A stretch of 40,040 bases of DNA, from contig DAHVMA010000070.1 of the NCBI GenBank assembly GCA_027320105.1, positions 1-40,040 of the forward strand, given 5' to 3'. Under the pieces are notes generated by a model. It did not search any database, was not told where the DNA came from, and saw nothing but the letters and a program-made list of their open reading frames with translations. Every line of letters starts with the position of its first letter. Position 1 is the first letter of the stretch. The position numbers were made by a program, and so were the translations under genes. Below are positions 1 through 8,366 of this stretch, piece by piece. The stretch is from JAKAQB01 sp027320105. Lineage in GTDB: Bacteria > Actinomycetota > Acidimicrobiia > Acidimicrobiales > Palsa-688.

Positions 1-2
1 CC

Positions 3-95
3 TCGTGGGACGACACCGTTGCGGGCGTCAGGGCCCGGGAGCCTCCCCCCAGGGTCGCCGTCTCACATCAGTCCTCACAGGACAAGCGCCGCTAG
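3..95 (+). CDS. possible 3' end of an upstream gene
   Basis: The frame starting at base 3 is open to a TAG at 93-95 and shows the strong third-position GC bias of real genes here, better than the other two forward frames, which are also open. The tail is hydrophilic and ends in basic residues. No family is recognisable from about 30 codons, so this is only a coding-bias call. Confidence 0.25.
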   Translation, partial: SWDDTVAGVRAREPPPRVAVSHQSSQDKRR

Positions 96-116
96 CGATC
101 CCCGGGGGTCGGTCCC

Positions 117-635
117 ATGAGTAGTGGTACACCCATCAGCACCCGGCGCCTGGCGACGGACCCGATTGCCGAGGCCCGGCGCCAGTGGGTGGACCACGAC
201 ATGGCGCCCACCGCGGAGGCCATGGCCGCGGTGACTTCGGTGTTCCGGGCGCAGCAGATATTCCTGGCCCGCATCGACCGGGCGCTGAGACCCTACGGCC
301 TGACCTTCGCCCGCTACGAGGTGCTCATGCTCCTCACCTTCAGCCGCCGGGGGACGCTGCCGCTCAGCATCCTCGGCTCGCGCCTTCAGGTGCACCCGAC
401 GAGCGTGACCAACGCCGTCGATCGCCTCGAAGCGCAGGGTCTCATCCGGCGTATCCCGCATCCGACGGACCGGCGGACGACGCTCGCCGAGCTCCTCGAC
501 GAGGGGCGGAAGGCGGCGTCTGGCGCCACCGATGCGATCAATGCCGTGTTCGCCGAGCCGGGGCTGGATGATGCCGACGTGCGCACCCTCTTCGACGTGC
601 TGGCCCGGCTGCGGGCCGGCGCAGGCGACTTCTAG
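117..635 (+). CDS. MarR-family transcriptional regulator
   Basis: A 172-residue winged-helix repressor or activator that probably binds a palindromic DNA site as a dimer. The MarR core is clear. A dimerisation helix covers about residues 35-60 and the helix-turn-helix about 60-110, with recognition helix HPTSVTNAVDRLEAQGLI. The wing carries the typical D-R-R signature in HPTDRRTTLAEL (115-126). About 30 residues before the core are extra. The ATG at 117 is used because it gives the full N-terminus; the upstream GGGGGT is a weak ribosome site. No target gene is adjacent in a divergent arrangement, and the ligand cannot be told. The next gene converges on it. Confidence 0.85.
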   Translation: MSSGTPISTRRLATDPIAEARRQWVDHDMAPTAEAMAAVTSVFRAQQIFLARIDRALRPYGLTFARYEVLMLLTFSRRGTLPLSILGSRLQVHPTSVTNAVDRLEAQGLIRRIPHPTDRRTTLAELLDEGRKAASGATDAINAVFAEPGLDDADVRTLFDVLARLRAGAGDF

Positions 636-681
636 GCCTCTTCTCGTGTAGGTCCAAACCGGAAGCAGGCGGGCTCCAGCA

Positions 682-732
682 CGTTGTTTGGGCAGTTGTC
701 TGCGATTATCGCGGTCAACTGCCCAAACAACG
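682..732. terminator. 51-bp nested inverted repeat between convergent genes
   Basis: The arms CGTTGTTTGGGCAGTTG (682-698) and CAACTGCCCAAACAACG (716-732) are perfect 17-bp inverted copies. The loop holds a second inverted repeat, GCGAT-T-ATCGC (702-712). It lies between the 3' ends of the MarR gene and herA, so a bidirectional terminator is the simplest reading. There is no T-tract and the arms are less GC-rich than the surroundings, so a protein-binding site or small mobile repeat is also possible. Confidence 0.5.
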
Positions 733-846
733 CGATGGCCGTGGCCCCATTGCCGGCCCTGCCGATGCCTCTGGATCTTCCGTCCCTCCGGCTCCTCCGG
801 CCCTCCCGGGAGGATCTTTCCGGCTACGCGGGCCCGGCGCTGCAGC

Positions 847-2460
847 TCAGTCCACCAGGGCGGCGATGTTGGCAGGATCCCTGGGCCGGGCGGCGGGCGC
901 CGGCGGCGCCGCACGCACAGCGTCGACCCAGAGGTCGATGGCGGCGGGCACGGCGAACGGCGCCGTCAGGTTGGCGATGAGGCACTCGCCAGGCATGAGC
1001 GTCTGGATCTCGGCGCCCTGGGCCGAGATGTCCTGCTTGGACGACGACCGCAGGATGTTGCGGTCCTTCTCGTCGGCCAGGCCGAGGATGAAGAAGGTGT
1101 TGAACTGGCTGAGCAGCTCGTCATCGAGCAGCCGGGGCTGCTGGGTGACGGCGCACAACCCGACGCCGAACTTCCGCCCCTCGCGTGCCAACCGCGGGAA
1201 CACGTTGGACTCCCGGTCCTTGCTCCCCGACAGCACCCGCTGCGCCTCCTCCAAGGCGACGGCGACGACCGGCATCCGCTCGTGGCGCCCGGGGTCCTCG
1301 AGGTACGCGCCCTGCCACTCGTCGAGCACCCGCCGGGTGAGGTACGAGGCGACCAGCACCTCCTCGGTGGAGCCCAGGCCGCTCACGTCGACGAGGACGA
1401 CCTTGCCGGCGAGGAGGTCGTCGAGGATGCGCCGGCCCACGGAGAGCCCCGGATCGGTCGCCACGCACCGCAGCCCGGCGATCCGTCGGGCCCGGCGGTG
1501 CACCACCTGCAGCGTAGAAAGGGCGACCCGTGAGGACATCTCGACGTCGCGGAAGCCGGCCAGGTCTTCGATGGCGGCGAAACCGGTGATCCACCCGAGG
1601 CCTTCGGTGCCGTAGTGGCGCTCCAGCTCGTAGAGGGCCTCCTCCTGCGGGCGGCTCCACTCGTAGGCGGTGCGCAGGTCGTCGACCGAGAGCTCACCGA
1701 GCCCGACCTGCAGGGCGCTGGCGCCGGGCAGCGCCCGGTTGGCGTAGACGCGAAGCGACTCGGTCGACCAGGGGTGGCGTGCCAGCGCGCTGCGGTACTC
1801 CCCGTGCGGGTCGACGATCAACAGCCCGTAGCGACCGTTGGCCTGCATCACGCCGGCGGCGAGGACCTGCATGAGGTTGGACTTGCCCATGCCCGTCGTG
1901 GCGAAGATCCCGATGTGGGTGGCGAGCGTGGACCCCGGGATGCCCACCGCCAGGTCGACGACCGTCTCCCCGCTGCGGAGCTTCCCGACCGCCAGGTCGC
2001 CCATGCGGTCGGCGAGGAAGGCGAAATCCTCCCGCTCCGGCGCCACCACAGCGGAGAACTGCGTCGGCAGGCTCTTGGGCTTGCGGAACGCCGAGCGCGC
2101 TGCGCCCGGCCGCTCGGGAGGAGCCAGGTAGCCGAGGCAGCGGCACTCGGCTATGCGGTAGGTGCGCCGCTCCTGCTCGTGGACGGGATGGGCGCCGCTG
2201 TCGTCCCGGGCGTCGTCGGTGAGAAGTGTGCCCGCCACCCGCTCCGCCCAGCCCGGCTCACGGTGCTCCGTGCCGTAGGTGACGTCGACGACCCGGAACA
2301 GGTACCGGCGGTCGGTGGCCTCGTCCACCGCCACGAGCAGCTCGCCGAGGAACAGGTCCTCGTCGGGTGCGGCGCGGAAGACACCCTCGAGCACGTTCCT
2401 GCCGTAGAGGCGACCCCGGATGGTCCGGCCGGGTGAGCGGGGCGGGATGACGTCGGCCAC
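847..2460 (-). CDS. herA: HerA-type DNA translocase/ATPase
   Basis: A 537-residue hexameric ATPase of the HerA/FtsK clade that pumps double-stranded DNA and drives the NurA nuclease during end resection. A HAS-barrel-like N-terminus covers about residues 15-65. Walker A is ATTGMGKS (187-194) and the strand LLIVDPHGE is at 213-221. The catalytic Walker B is VVAVALEEAQ (398-407), followed by REGRKFGVGLCAVTQQP (about 426-442) and an arginine-finger region, NTFFILGLADEKDR. The GTG at 2460 is the first start giving the whole HAS barrel; its ribosome site is weak. It lies 111 bp downstream of nurA on the same strand, the classic archaeal pairing also seen in some bacteria. Antiphage HerA partners such as Sir2 or DUF4297 are absent, so a repair role is favoured. 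Confidence 0.9.
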   Translation of the reverse strand: MADVIPPRSPGRTIRGRLYGRNVLEGVFRAAPDEDLFLGELLVAVDEATDRRYLFRVVDVTYGTEHREPGWAERVAGTLLTDDARDDSGAHPVHEQERRTYRIAECRCLGYLAPPERPGAARSAFRKPKSLPTQFSAVVAPEREDFAFLADRMGDLAVGKLRSGETVVDLAVGIPGSTLATHIGIFATTGMGKSNLMQVLAAGVMQANGRYGLLIVDPHGEYRSALARHPWSTESLRVYANRALPGASALQVGLGELSVDDLRTAYEWSRPQEEALYELERHYGTEGLGWITGFAAIEDLAGFRDVEMSSRVALSTLQVVHRRARRIAGLRCVATDPGLSVGRRILDDLLAGKVVLVDVSGLGSTEEVLVASYLTRRVLDEWQGAYLEDPGRHERMPVVAVALEEAQRVLSGSKDRESNVFPRLAREGRKFGVGLCAVTQQPRLLDDELLSQFNTFFILGLADEKDRNILRSSSKQDISAQGAEIQTLMPGECLIANLTAPFAVPAAIDLWVDAVRAAPPAPAARPRDPANIAALVD

Positions 2461-2518
2461 CCGGTCAGCTTGGCAGGTGGCTATGACAAGCGGCGGGAAC
2501 CGGCGAGGGTCGCTCGCC

Positions 2519-2582
2519 CTGTGCCGTCTGGTCGCTCGCTCACGCTCGCTCTGTGCCGTCGGGTCGCTCGCTCACGCTCGCT
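2519..2582. repeat. 32-bp tandem duplication at the nurA 3' end
   Basis: Two adjacent 32-bp units (2519-2550 and 2551-2582) differ at one base. Each contains the element CGCTCGCTCACGCTCG. The second unit includes the last codons and stop of nurA (2572-2574 on the minus strand), and the first copy carries the same stop triplet in another frame. Confidence 0.85.
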
Positions 2583-3540
2583 CCATCAGCCGGTGGCGGT
2601 CGGTGAAGGCACGGTCGCGCACCTCGGCAGGCACGCCGGCGCCGGCCAGGGCGGCGTCCACGTACAGCCACGCTTCGTCGCGCACCCACCGGGGGCAGGC
2701 CGCCAGCCGATCGGCGACGCTCAGCGGATACGGGTAGCCGGGGAAGGCGGCGTCGTCACAGAGCGCCGACAGGGCGCCGAGCGCCCCCGCCGGGTCGGCG
2801 TCGCCCGCCAGGTCGACGCGGAAGGCGAAGCGGGCGTCGGCGTCGAGGCGCGCCACGTAGACGGCGAGGCCGGGGCCGACGTCGGGGCGCGTGGTGGCGA
2901 CCTTCACCCACCACAGGCTGCGCTCGCCGAGGCTGGCCTCCGCCTGGAGCTCGAGCGCTCCCACGAGTGGCGCCCCGCCCCGCGCCAGGGAGGAGTGCTT
3001 GGTGACCCCGGCGAGCAGCACGCCTCGGGACGCCGCCCGGACGACAAGCGCCGACACCCACGCCGAAGGTATCCGCCAATCAGGCTGCAGGTCCCCGTCC
3101 ACCAGCACCAGGCCACCCGGGTCGCAGCCGTCTACGGCCGCCGCCGTCGCCTGCCACTCGCCCCAGTCCCGGAGCAGGTTGACGTCGACGGCAGCGTCGG
3201 GCGCGGTGGGGGCCCCGGCGGCCGCCAGCGCGGCGCGCCCCTCGCCCAGCCCCAGCAGGTGGGCGGCGAGCACGCCCTCGTCCTCGAGCACGCAGGACCC
3301 GTCGCGCCAGCGGACCGTGGCTGCCCGGGTCACGTACAGCTGGAGGCATCGCGCGTCAGCGACGAGGGCCTGACCGCCGTCGACCGCCCACACGTCGACA
3401 GGCGGAGCCGCCCGGTGCAGCGGCCGGAGCTCCAGCGTCGGCTCGAACACGAGGTCGCTGCCCGTCGGGTCGAGCAGCCCATTGCCGCCGGCGGTCAGCA
3501 GCTCCGCGAGACGCCGGGCGGCCCCGTCCAGGTCGGCCAT
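2572..3540 (-). CDS. nurA: NurA-domain 5'-3' nuclease
   Basis: A 322-residue nuclease that works with HerA to resect DNA ends. NurA motifs appear in order. WAVDGGQALV (51-60) holds the first metal aspartate. VLVDGDL (145-151) holds a second acidic site. GVTKHSSL (178-185) matches the family's G-x-S/T-K motif, and PGYPYPLSVADRLA (about 267-280) is the C-terminal signature. The ATG at 3540 is chosen because the frame upstream lies antisense to ku. It is the first gene of a leftward nurA-herA unit and starts 57 bp from the divergent ku gene. Its last codons lie in a 32-bp tandem repeat. Confidence 0.85.
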   Translation of the reverse strand: MADLDGAARRLAELLTAGGNGLLDPTGSDLVFEPTLELRPLHRAAPPVDVWAVDGGQALVADARCLQLYVTRAATVRWRDGSCVLEDEGVLAAHLLGLGEGRAALAAAGAPTAPDAAVDVNLLRDWGEWQATAAAVDGCDPGGLVLVDGDLQPDWRIPSAWVSALVVRAASRGVLLAGVTKHSSLARGGAPLVGALELQAEASLGERSLWWVKVATTRPDVGPGLAVYVARLDADARFAFRVDLAGDADPAGALGALSALCDDAAFPGYPYPLSVADRLAACPRWVRDEAWLYVDAALAGAGVPAEVRDRAFTDRHRLMERA

Positions 3541-3597
3541 CCCGGCAGCCTCGCACACGGCCGTGACGGCCCCTGTGGATTGGGGGACAATGGGACC
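3541..3597. promoter_or_regulatory. shared divergent promoter region nurA / ku
   Basis: The 57 bp between the nurA and ku start codons must hold signals for both directions, or the two genes use leaders that overlap the opposite coding sequence. GGGGGACAATGGGACC just before ku offers a ribosome site. No convincing -35/-10 pair or SOS box is visible. Confidence 0.4.
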
Positions 3598-4425
3598 ATG
3601 CCCCGGTCGATCTGGAGCGGTTCTGTGAGCTTCGGCCTCGTCAACGTGCCGGTGAAGCTCGTGACGGCGACGTCGCCGAAGGACATTCGCTTCAACCAGC
3701 TCCACGCCAACGACATGGGTCGCATCCAGCAGAAGCGGGTGTGCTCCCTCGACGGGGAGGAGGTCGACTACTCGGAGATAGCCAAGGGCTACGACCTGGG
3801 CGGCGGCAACTACGTCATGGTCGAGCCCGAGGAGCTGGCCGCCCTCGACCCGGGAGGGACGCGCTCGATCGACATCGAGGAGTTCGTCGACCTCGGCGAC
3901 ATCGACCCGCTGTACTTCGAGCGCAGCTACTACCTCGTGCCCGACGAGCGCGCCGCCAAGCCGTACGCCCTGCTCGTAGAAGCCATGCAGCGGACGGGGA
4001 AAGTGGCGCTGGGCCGGTTCGTGCTGCGCACCAAGCAGTACTGGGTGACGTTGCGGGCTCGCGAAGGGGTGCTCGTGCTGGCCACGATGCTCTACGACGA
4101 CGAGATCGTGAAGGTGGCCGACCTCGACGTGGCGACGACGGAGCGGACAGCGCCGAGCGACCGCGAGCTGTCGATGGCGGCGCAGCTCGTCGAGTCGCTG
4201 TCCAACGAGTTCGAACCGGCTCACTACCGCGACGAGCACCGGGACAAGGTCCTCGCCCTCCTCGAGGCCAAGGCCGAAGGTCAGGTGCTCGTCGCGCCCG
4301 CGGAGCCGGCCCCCCCTGCTCAGGTCGTCGACCTCATGGCGGCCCTGGAGGCCAGCCTCGCAGCCGCCAAGGAGCGCGCCGGTGGTGCGGAGGCCCCGAG
4401 GGGCAGGCGGAAGGCCAGCGCGTGA
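3598..4425 (+). CDS. ku: Ku protein, bacterial non-homologous end joining
   Basis: A 275-residue Ku homodimer subunit that rings double-strand ends and recruits LigD. The opening MPRSIWSGSVSFGLVNVPVK is the family hallmark, followed by the Ku beta-barrel (QQKRVCSLDGEEV, YFERSYYLVPDE, GRFVLRTKQYWVTLR) and an alpha-helical arm. It ends in a short basic tail (GRRKASA), a modest version of the Lys/Arg-rich tails that help recruit ligase. Length is typical. The ATG at 3598 is unambiguous by homology. The stop overlaps the start of the LigD polymerase gene (GTGA), so the two should be co-translated. It faces away from nurA-herA. Confidence 0.97.
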   Translation: MPRSIWSGSVSFGLVNVPVKLVTATSPKDIRFNQLHANDMGRIQQKRVCSLDGEEVDYSEIAKGYDLGGGNYVMVEPEELAALDPGGTRSIDIEEFVDLGDIDPLYFERSYYLVPDERAAKPYALLVEAMQRTGKVALGRFVLRTKQYWVTLRAREGVLVLATMLYDDEIVKVADLDVATTERTAPSDRELSMAAQLVESLSNEFEPAHYRDEHRDKVLALLEAKAEGQVLVAPAEPAPPAQVVDLMAALEASLAAAKERAGGAEAPRGRRKASA

Positions 4426-5309
4426 GCCCTGCCGTCGAGGTGGGCGGCCGGACCCTGCAGCTGTCCAACCTCGACAAGGTGCTCTGGCCTGCGACGGGGT
4501 TCACCAAGGGCCAGATGATCGGCTACTACGCCCGTGTCGCACCGGCCATGCTCCCGCACCTCGCCGGCCGACCCATCACGCTGCGGCGGTGGCCCAACGG
4601 CGTGGATGCGCCGTCGTTCTTCGAGAAGAACTGCCCGTCGCACCGACCGGCGTGGATGCGGACGGCGGCGCAGGGCAACGTGGCGTACTGCCTGCTGGAG
4701 GAGCCCGCCGACGTCGTCTGGACGGCCAACCTGGCAGCGATCGAGCTGCACCCGACACTGGCGTCGGCGCCGGACCTGGACCGGCCCAAGGCCATCGTGT
4801 TCGACCTCGACCCGGCTGCGCCGGCGGACGTCGTCACCTGCGCCCGGGTGGCGCTGCTCATCAGGGCGGTCCTCGACCGGCTGGACCTGGCCGGCTGGGT
4901 GAAGACCTCGGGGAGCAAGGGGCTCCAGCTGTACGTTCCGCTCAACGGTCCCGTGGGCTACGAGGAGACGCGCTCGTTCGCGCTGGGGCTCGCCCGCCTG
5001 CTCGAGAAGGCGCACCCGGACCTGGTCGTGACCACCCAGGACCGCAGCGTCCGGCCCGGCAAGGTCCTCATCGACTGGAGCCAGAACCACCAGACCAAGA
5101 CGACGGTCAGCGTGTACTCGCTTCGGGCGAGACCCGAGCCGGGCGTGTCCACCCCCGTGACCTGGGACGAGGTCGACGACGCTCTGCGGGACGGGGACAG
5201 CGGACGGCTGCGGTTTTCTCCCGAAGCCGTCCTCGAGCGGGTGAAGGCGAAAGGTGACCTGATGGCGCCCGTGCTCGAGGTGCGACAGGAGGTGCCCCGG
5301 CTCGGTTGA
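4422..5309 (+). CDS. ligD: stand-alone LigD polymerase (primase-like) domain
   Basis: A 295-residue archaeo-eukaryotic-primase-fold polymerase that fills gaps, preferring ribonucleotides, during end joining. Recognisable parts are LSNLDKVLWP near the start, RRWPNGVDAPSFFEKNCP, the metal-binding FDLDP (DxD), TSGSKGLQLYVPL and GKVLIDWSQN. It contains only the polymerase module. The phosphoesterase and ATP-dependent ligase modules of mycobacterial LigD are missing, so a ligase must be supplied by another gene not in this window. The GTG start overlaps the ku stop by four bases. A 36-bp gap separates it from the convergent glycerol kinase gene. Confidence 0.93.
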   Translation: MSPAVEVGGRTLQLSNLDKVLWPATGFTKGQMIGYYARVAPAMLPHLAGRPITLRRWPNGVDAPSFFEKNCPSHRPAWMRTAAQGNVAYCLLEEPADVVWTANLAAIELHPTLASAPDLDRPKAIVFDLDPAAPADVVTCARVALLIRAVLDRLDLAGWVKTSGSKGLQLYVPLNGPVGYEETRSFALGLARLLEKAHPDLVVTTQDRSVRPGKVLIDWSQNHQTKTTVSVYSLRARPEPGVSTPVTWDEVDDALRDGDSGRLRFSPEAVLERVKAKGDLMAPVLEVRQEVPRLG

Positions 5310-5314
5310 GGTCG

Positions 5315-5330
5315 GCCCGCTGATGCGGGC
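5315..5330. terminator. GC hairpin between convergent ligD and glpK
   Basis: GCCCGC-TGAT-GCGGGC forms a perfect 6-bp stem with a 4-base loop in the 36-bp gap between two converging genes. There is no T-run, so it is a terminator candidate by position only. Confidence 0.4.
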
Positions 5331-5345
5331 GGCGGGCGAGTCGAA

Positions 5346-6785
5346 CTAGAACTCGACTGCCGTCAGTTCGGGGTACCAGGCCCGTGCACGGTCCACCGCC
5401 GCCCGCCAACGGTCGCGGTCGGCGCTGCTCCCGGGTTCGACCACTTCTTGCGGGGACCAGCTGCGCGCCACGTCGTCCTCGCCGGCCCAGATTCCGACGG
5501 CCAGGCCGGCGAGGTAGCCGGCGCCGAGCGCGGTTGCCTCCCGCTCCCGGGACACTTCTACCGGGCGCCCGCAGGCGTCGGCGAGGGCCTGCACGAAAAC
5601 GCGGTTGGCGCTCATCCCGCCGTCGATCCGGAGCGTCGCCGGCGCGATGGCGGCGTCCGCCTCCACCGCCTCGAGGAGGTCGGCGCCCGAATGGGCGATG
5701 CCCTCCAGCACGGCGCGCACCAGCTGTGGGCGGCCCACGCCGCGGCTGATCCCGAGGAAGGCGCCCCGCGCCCCGAAGTCCCATACCGGCGTCCCCAGCC
5801 CGAGCAGGGCGGGCACCATCAGCGCCCCCCCGGCGTCGGCACAGGCGGCTGCCGCGGCCTCCGATTCGGCGGCGGACGCCAGGAGGCCGAGATCCTCGAC
5901 GAGCCAGTCGACCGCCGACCCGGCAGCGAGCATGATGGCCTCGACGCCCCAGGTCACCACCTCGTCGCGCGACCAGGCAACGATCGGAAAGCAGCCGCGC
6001 GGCCCTCGTGTCGCGAAGCCGGGGCGCTCGGCCACGCAGGCGTCGAGCATGGCCCCGGTACCGAAGGTGGCCTTCGCCAGCCCGGGGCGGGTGCATCCCT
6101 GACCGATGAGGGAGGCCTGCTGGTCGCCGGCCATCCCGCAGATGGGCGGGGAGCCGGCCAGGGCCGAAGCGGTTCCGATGTGGCCACAGGAGTCCACGAC
6201 GCGAGGCAGGAGGTCCACCGGGATACCCAGGCGGTCGAGGAGCGGGCCGCGCCACCCGGTGGCCTGGTCGCCGAGCAGCCCGGTCACAGCGGCGTTGCTG
6301 CGGTCGGTCACGTGCAGCGCGCCCCGGGAGAGGTGCCACGCCACCCAGCTGTCCACGGTGCCGAGCCGCGTGTGCTCACTGCGGTGGGGGTCGTGGTCGT
6401 CCAGGAGCCTTGCGTACTTGGTGGCGGACTCGTTGGGGGAGAGCCGGAGCCCCTCGCCCTGCAGCTCCAGGCACGTGCCGGCCGTCCGGAGGTCCTGCCA
6501 TCCGAGCCCCGGGCCGAGCGCACGCCCGCTGCGGGCGTCCCACGCGATGGCCGAGGCCCGCTGGTTGGCGATGCCGACCGCCTGCACGGGCCCTCCCGCG
6601 GCGAGCGAGCCAGCGGCTACATCCAGGGCGGCCGCGGCCAGTCCGTCGGCGTCGAGCTCCACGAGGCCGGGGAAGGGAACCTCAGGCGGGGTGGGGCGCC
6701 GGCGGGTGTGCTCGACCGTGCCGTCGGGCCGCACGATGGCGGCGCGGACGCTGCTGGTGCCGACGTCTATGACGAGGACGCTGAT
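5346..6785 (-). CDS. glpK: glycerol kinase (FGGY family), apparent ATC start
   Basis: A sugar kinase of the FGGY family, here most like glycerol kinase: ATP plus glycerol to glycerol 3-phosphate. From the proposed start it is 479 residues. The phosphate loop VLVIDVGTSS is at residues 3-12, then ANQRASAIAWD, GWQDLRTA, GMAGDQQASLIGQGC and the second-domain motif RIDGGMSANRVFVQAL. The frame has no ATG, GTG or TTG before a GTG at 6734, which would cut off the essential DxGT loop. An in-frame TAG lies a short way upstream. The ATC at 6785 follows a good ribosome site, GGGAGGT, by four bases. It closes a glpD / AGPS-like / glpK operon, 33 bp after the preceding gene. Glycerol specificity rests on context. 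Confidence 0.85.
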   Translation of the reverse strand: MSVLVIDVGTSSVRAAIVRPDGTVEHTRRRPTPPEVPFPGLVELDADGLAAAALDVAAGSLAAGGPVQAVGIANQRASAIAWDARSGRALGPGLGWQDLRTAGTCLELQGEGLRLSPNESATKYARLLDDHDPHRSEHTRLGTVDSWVAWHLSRGALHVTDRSNAAVTGLLGDQATGWRGPLLDRLGIPVDLLPRVVDSCGHIGTASALAGSPPICGMAGDQQASLIGQGCTRPGLAKATFGTGAMLDACVAERPGFATRGPRGCFPIVAWSRDEVVTWGVEAIMLAAGSAVDWLVEDLGLLASAAESEAAAAACADAGGALMVPALLGLGTPVWDFGARGAFLGISRGVGRPQLVRAVLEGIAHSGADLLEAVEADAAIAPATLRIDGGMSANRVFVQALADACGRPVEVSREREATALGAGYLAGLAVGIWAGEDDVARSWSPQEVVEPGSSADRDRWRAAVDRARAWYPELTAVEF

Positions 6786-6818
6786 GGGGACCTCCCGGCC
6801 GTGGTGCGCTGGCGGATC

Positions 6819-8366
6819 CTAGGCCCGAGGCCAGGGCGCCACGCCCAACGGCGACGGCAGTCCGAGCTTCCCCGGGTTGAGGATCCCTGCGGGGTCGAGG
6901 GCGGCCTTCACGGCCGCGAGCACCGACAGGCCACCGTCGAGGGAGGCAGCCATGAACCGGCCGCGGTTGATCCCGATCCCGTGGTGATGGGAAAGGGCCC
7001 CGCCCCGCGCGGTCGTCGCGTCCATCACCGCGTCCCATGCTGCCCGGTAGTACGCCTCGGCGGCGGCGATGGCTTCCGGCCCGCCCGACGGACCCGCTGC
7101 CGCCGCCTGGGGGCGGCCTGCAAAAGTGAAGTACAGGCATGCGCCGTCCGGGTAGGCGTGGGACTGGTGGGCGGAGACGGCGAGAGTCCCCTGCAGGGCG
7201 CCGACGGCGGCAACGGCGGCCCCGTAGATCCCTGGGAGCGCCGACCAGGCGGCGGCGATCTCGACGGTGTCGGCGATGATGCCGGCGTCAGCCAGCCCCT
7301 CCAGGGAGGGAACCTCGTTGCGCCGGGCGAGCCAGTCGTCGGCAAGGGAGTCGTCGAGGCGGTCAGCGCCACCCCGCAGGCATTCCTCGGCGGTCACAGA
7401 CACCGTGGCGTCGACGAGCGCGGGGTCGCCCTCGTCGACCACGATCATCGCGCAGCGATCGAGCCCGTCGAAGTGGCGGGCAGACTCCGTCGGGTCGTAG
7501 AGGCGGAGCACGGCCGGCGTGGCTGCCCTTCGGAGGATGCGCCGGCAGCCATCGAGGCCCGCAGTGAAGCTGGGCCAGGCCCACGCCGCCCGCCGTTCGT
7601 GCTCGGGGGCGGGATGCGCCCGCAACCGGATCTCCGTGATCACGCCGAGCGTTCCTTCCGAGCCGCAGAACAGCTGGGTGAGATCGGGGCCCGTCGCCGA
7701 CCTCGGTGCGCGTCCCCCCGTACGGATCACCCTCCCGCCGGCCAGCACGACCTCGAGGCCGGCGACCATGTCCTCGACCTTGCCGTAGCGCGTCGAGTAC
7801 TGGCCGGCGCCGCGGCACGCGACCCAGCCCCCGACCGTTGACATCGCCATCGACTGTGGCCAGTGCCCGACGCTCAAGTGATGGTCCCGGCGTAGCGCCG
7901 CCTCGAGATCGTCCCCCCAGGTGCCGGGCGCCACGTCCACGAGCAGGTCTCGGCTGGCGACGGCCGTGATGCCCGTGATTGCCGTGAGGTCGACCACGAC
8001 GCCGCCGAAGACGGGAACAGCACCACCGCAGACGCCGCTGCGGCCGGCCGCCGGCGTGACCGGTACCTGAGCGCTCTCGCAGAGCGACAGGATGGCGGCT
8101 ACCTCCTCTCTGGTCCGGGGCCGTGTCACCGCTGCAGGTAGAGCTGGGACCATCCCGGCCAGTGCCCACCAGACGGAGAGCGGCCACCAGTCCCGCCCGG
8201 TGGCAGCGAGGGCTGCTGGCTCCACCGACACATCGGCACAAGCATCCCGCAGCCGGTCGACAACCCCGTCGGGCACCTCGACGCCCGGACCGAACACCGC
8301 GCCTACCGGTCCGCCGCGCAGCCGCGACGGTGGGGAGGGACGAGGCTGCCGGACCGGGCGGTTCAC
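6819..8366 (-). CDS. FAD-linked oxidase, alkyl-DHAP synthase-like
   Basis: A 515-residue flavoprotein of the vanillyl-alcohol-oxidase superfamily. The FAD-binding half shows VTPAAGRSGVCGGAVPVFGG, then VGHWPQSMAMSTVGGWV, GAGQYSTRYGKVEDMV and FCGSEGTLGVITE. The C-terminal half ends with SHHHGIGINRGRFM (about 459), the triple-histidine signature of alkyl-dihydroxyacetone-phosphate synthase that makes ether lipids. Actinobacterial relatives are common and may oxidise other hydroxy acids, so the substrate is uncertain. The GTG start overlaps the glpD stop (GTGA), and glpK follows after 33 bp. The context ties it to the glycerol-3-phosphate / DHAP pool. Confidence 0.88.
   Translation of the reverse strand: MNRPVRQPRPSPPSRLRGGPVGAVFGPGVEVPDGVVDRLRDACADVSVEPAALAATGRDWWPLSVWWALAGMVPALPAAVTRPRTREEVAAILSLCESAQVPVTPAAGRSGVCGGAVPVFGGVVVDLTAITGITAVASRDLLVDVAPGTWGDDLEAALRRDHHLSVGHWPQSMAMSTVGGWVACRGAGQYSTRYGKVEDMVAGLEVVLAGGRVIRTGGRAPRSATGPDLTQLFCGSEGTLGVITEIRLRAHPAPEHERRAAWAWPSFTAGLDGCRRILRRAATPAVLRLYDPTESARHFDGLDRCAMIVVDEGDPALVDATVSVTAEECLRGGADRLDDSLADDWLARRNEVPSLEGLADAGIIADTVEIAAAWSALPGIYGAAVAAVGALQGTLAVSAHQSHAYPDGACLYFTFAGRPQAAAAGPSGGPEAIAAAEAYYRAAWDAVMDATTARGGALSHHHGIGINRGRFMAASLDGGLSVLAAVKAALDPAGILNPGKLGLPSPLGVAPWPRA

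Noticed and set aside
847..3540. HerA-based antiphage defence system
   Set aside because: Defence HerA genes pair with Sir2, DUF4297 or similar effectors. Here the partner is a canonical NurA next to ku-ligD, which fits housekeeping repair.
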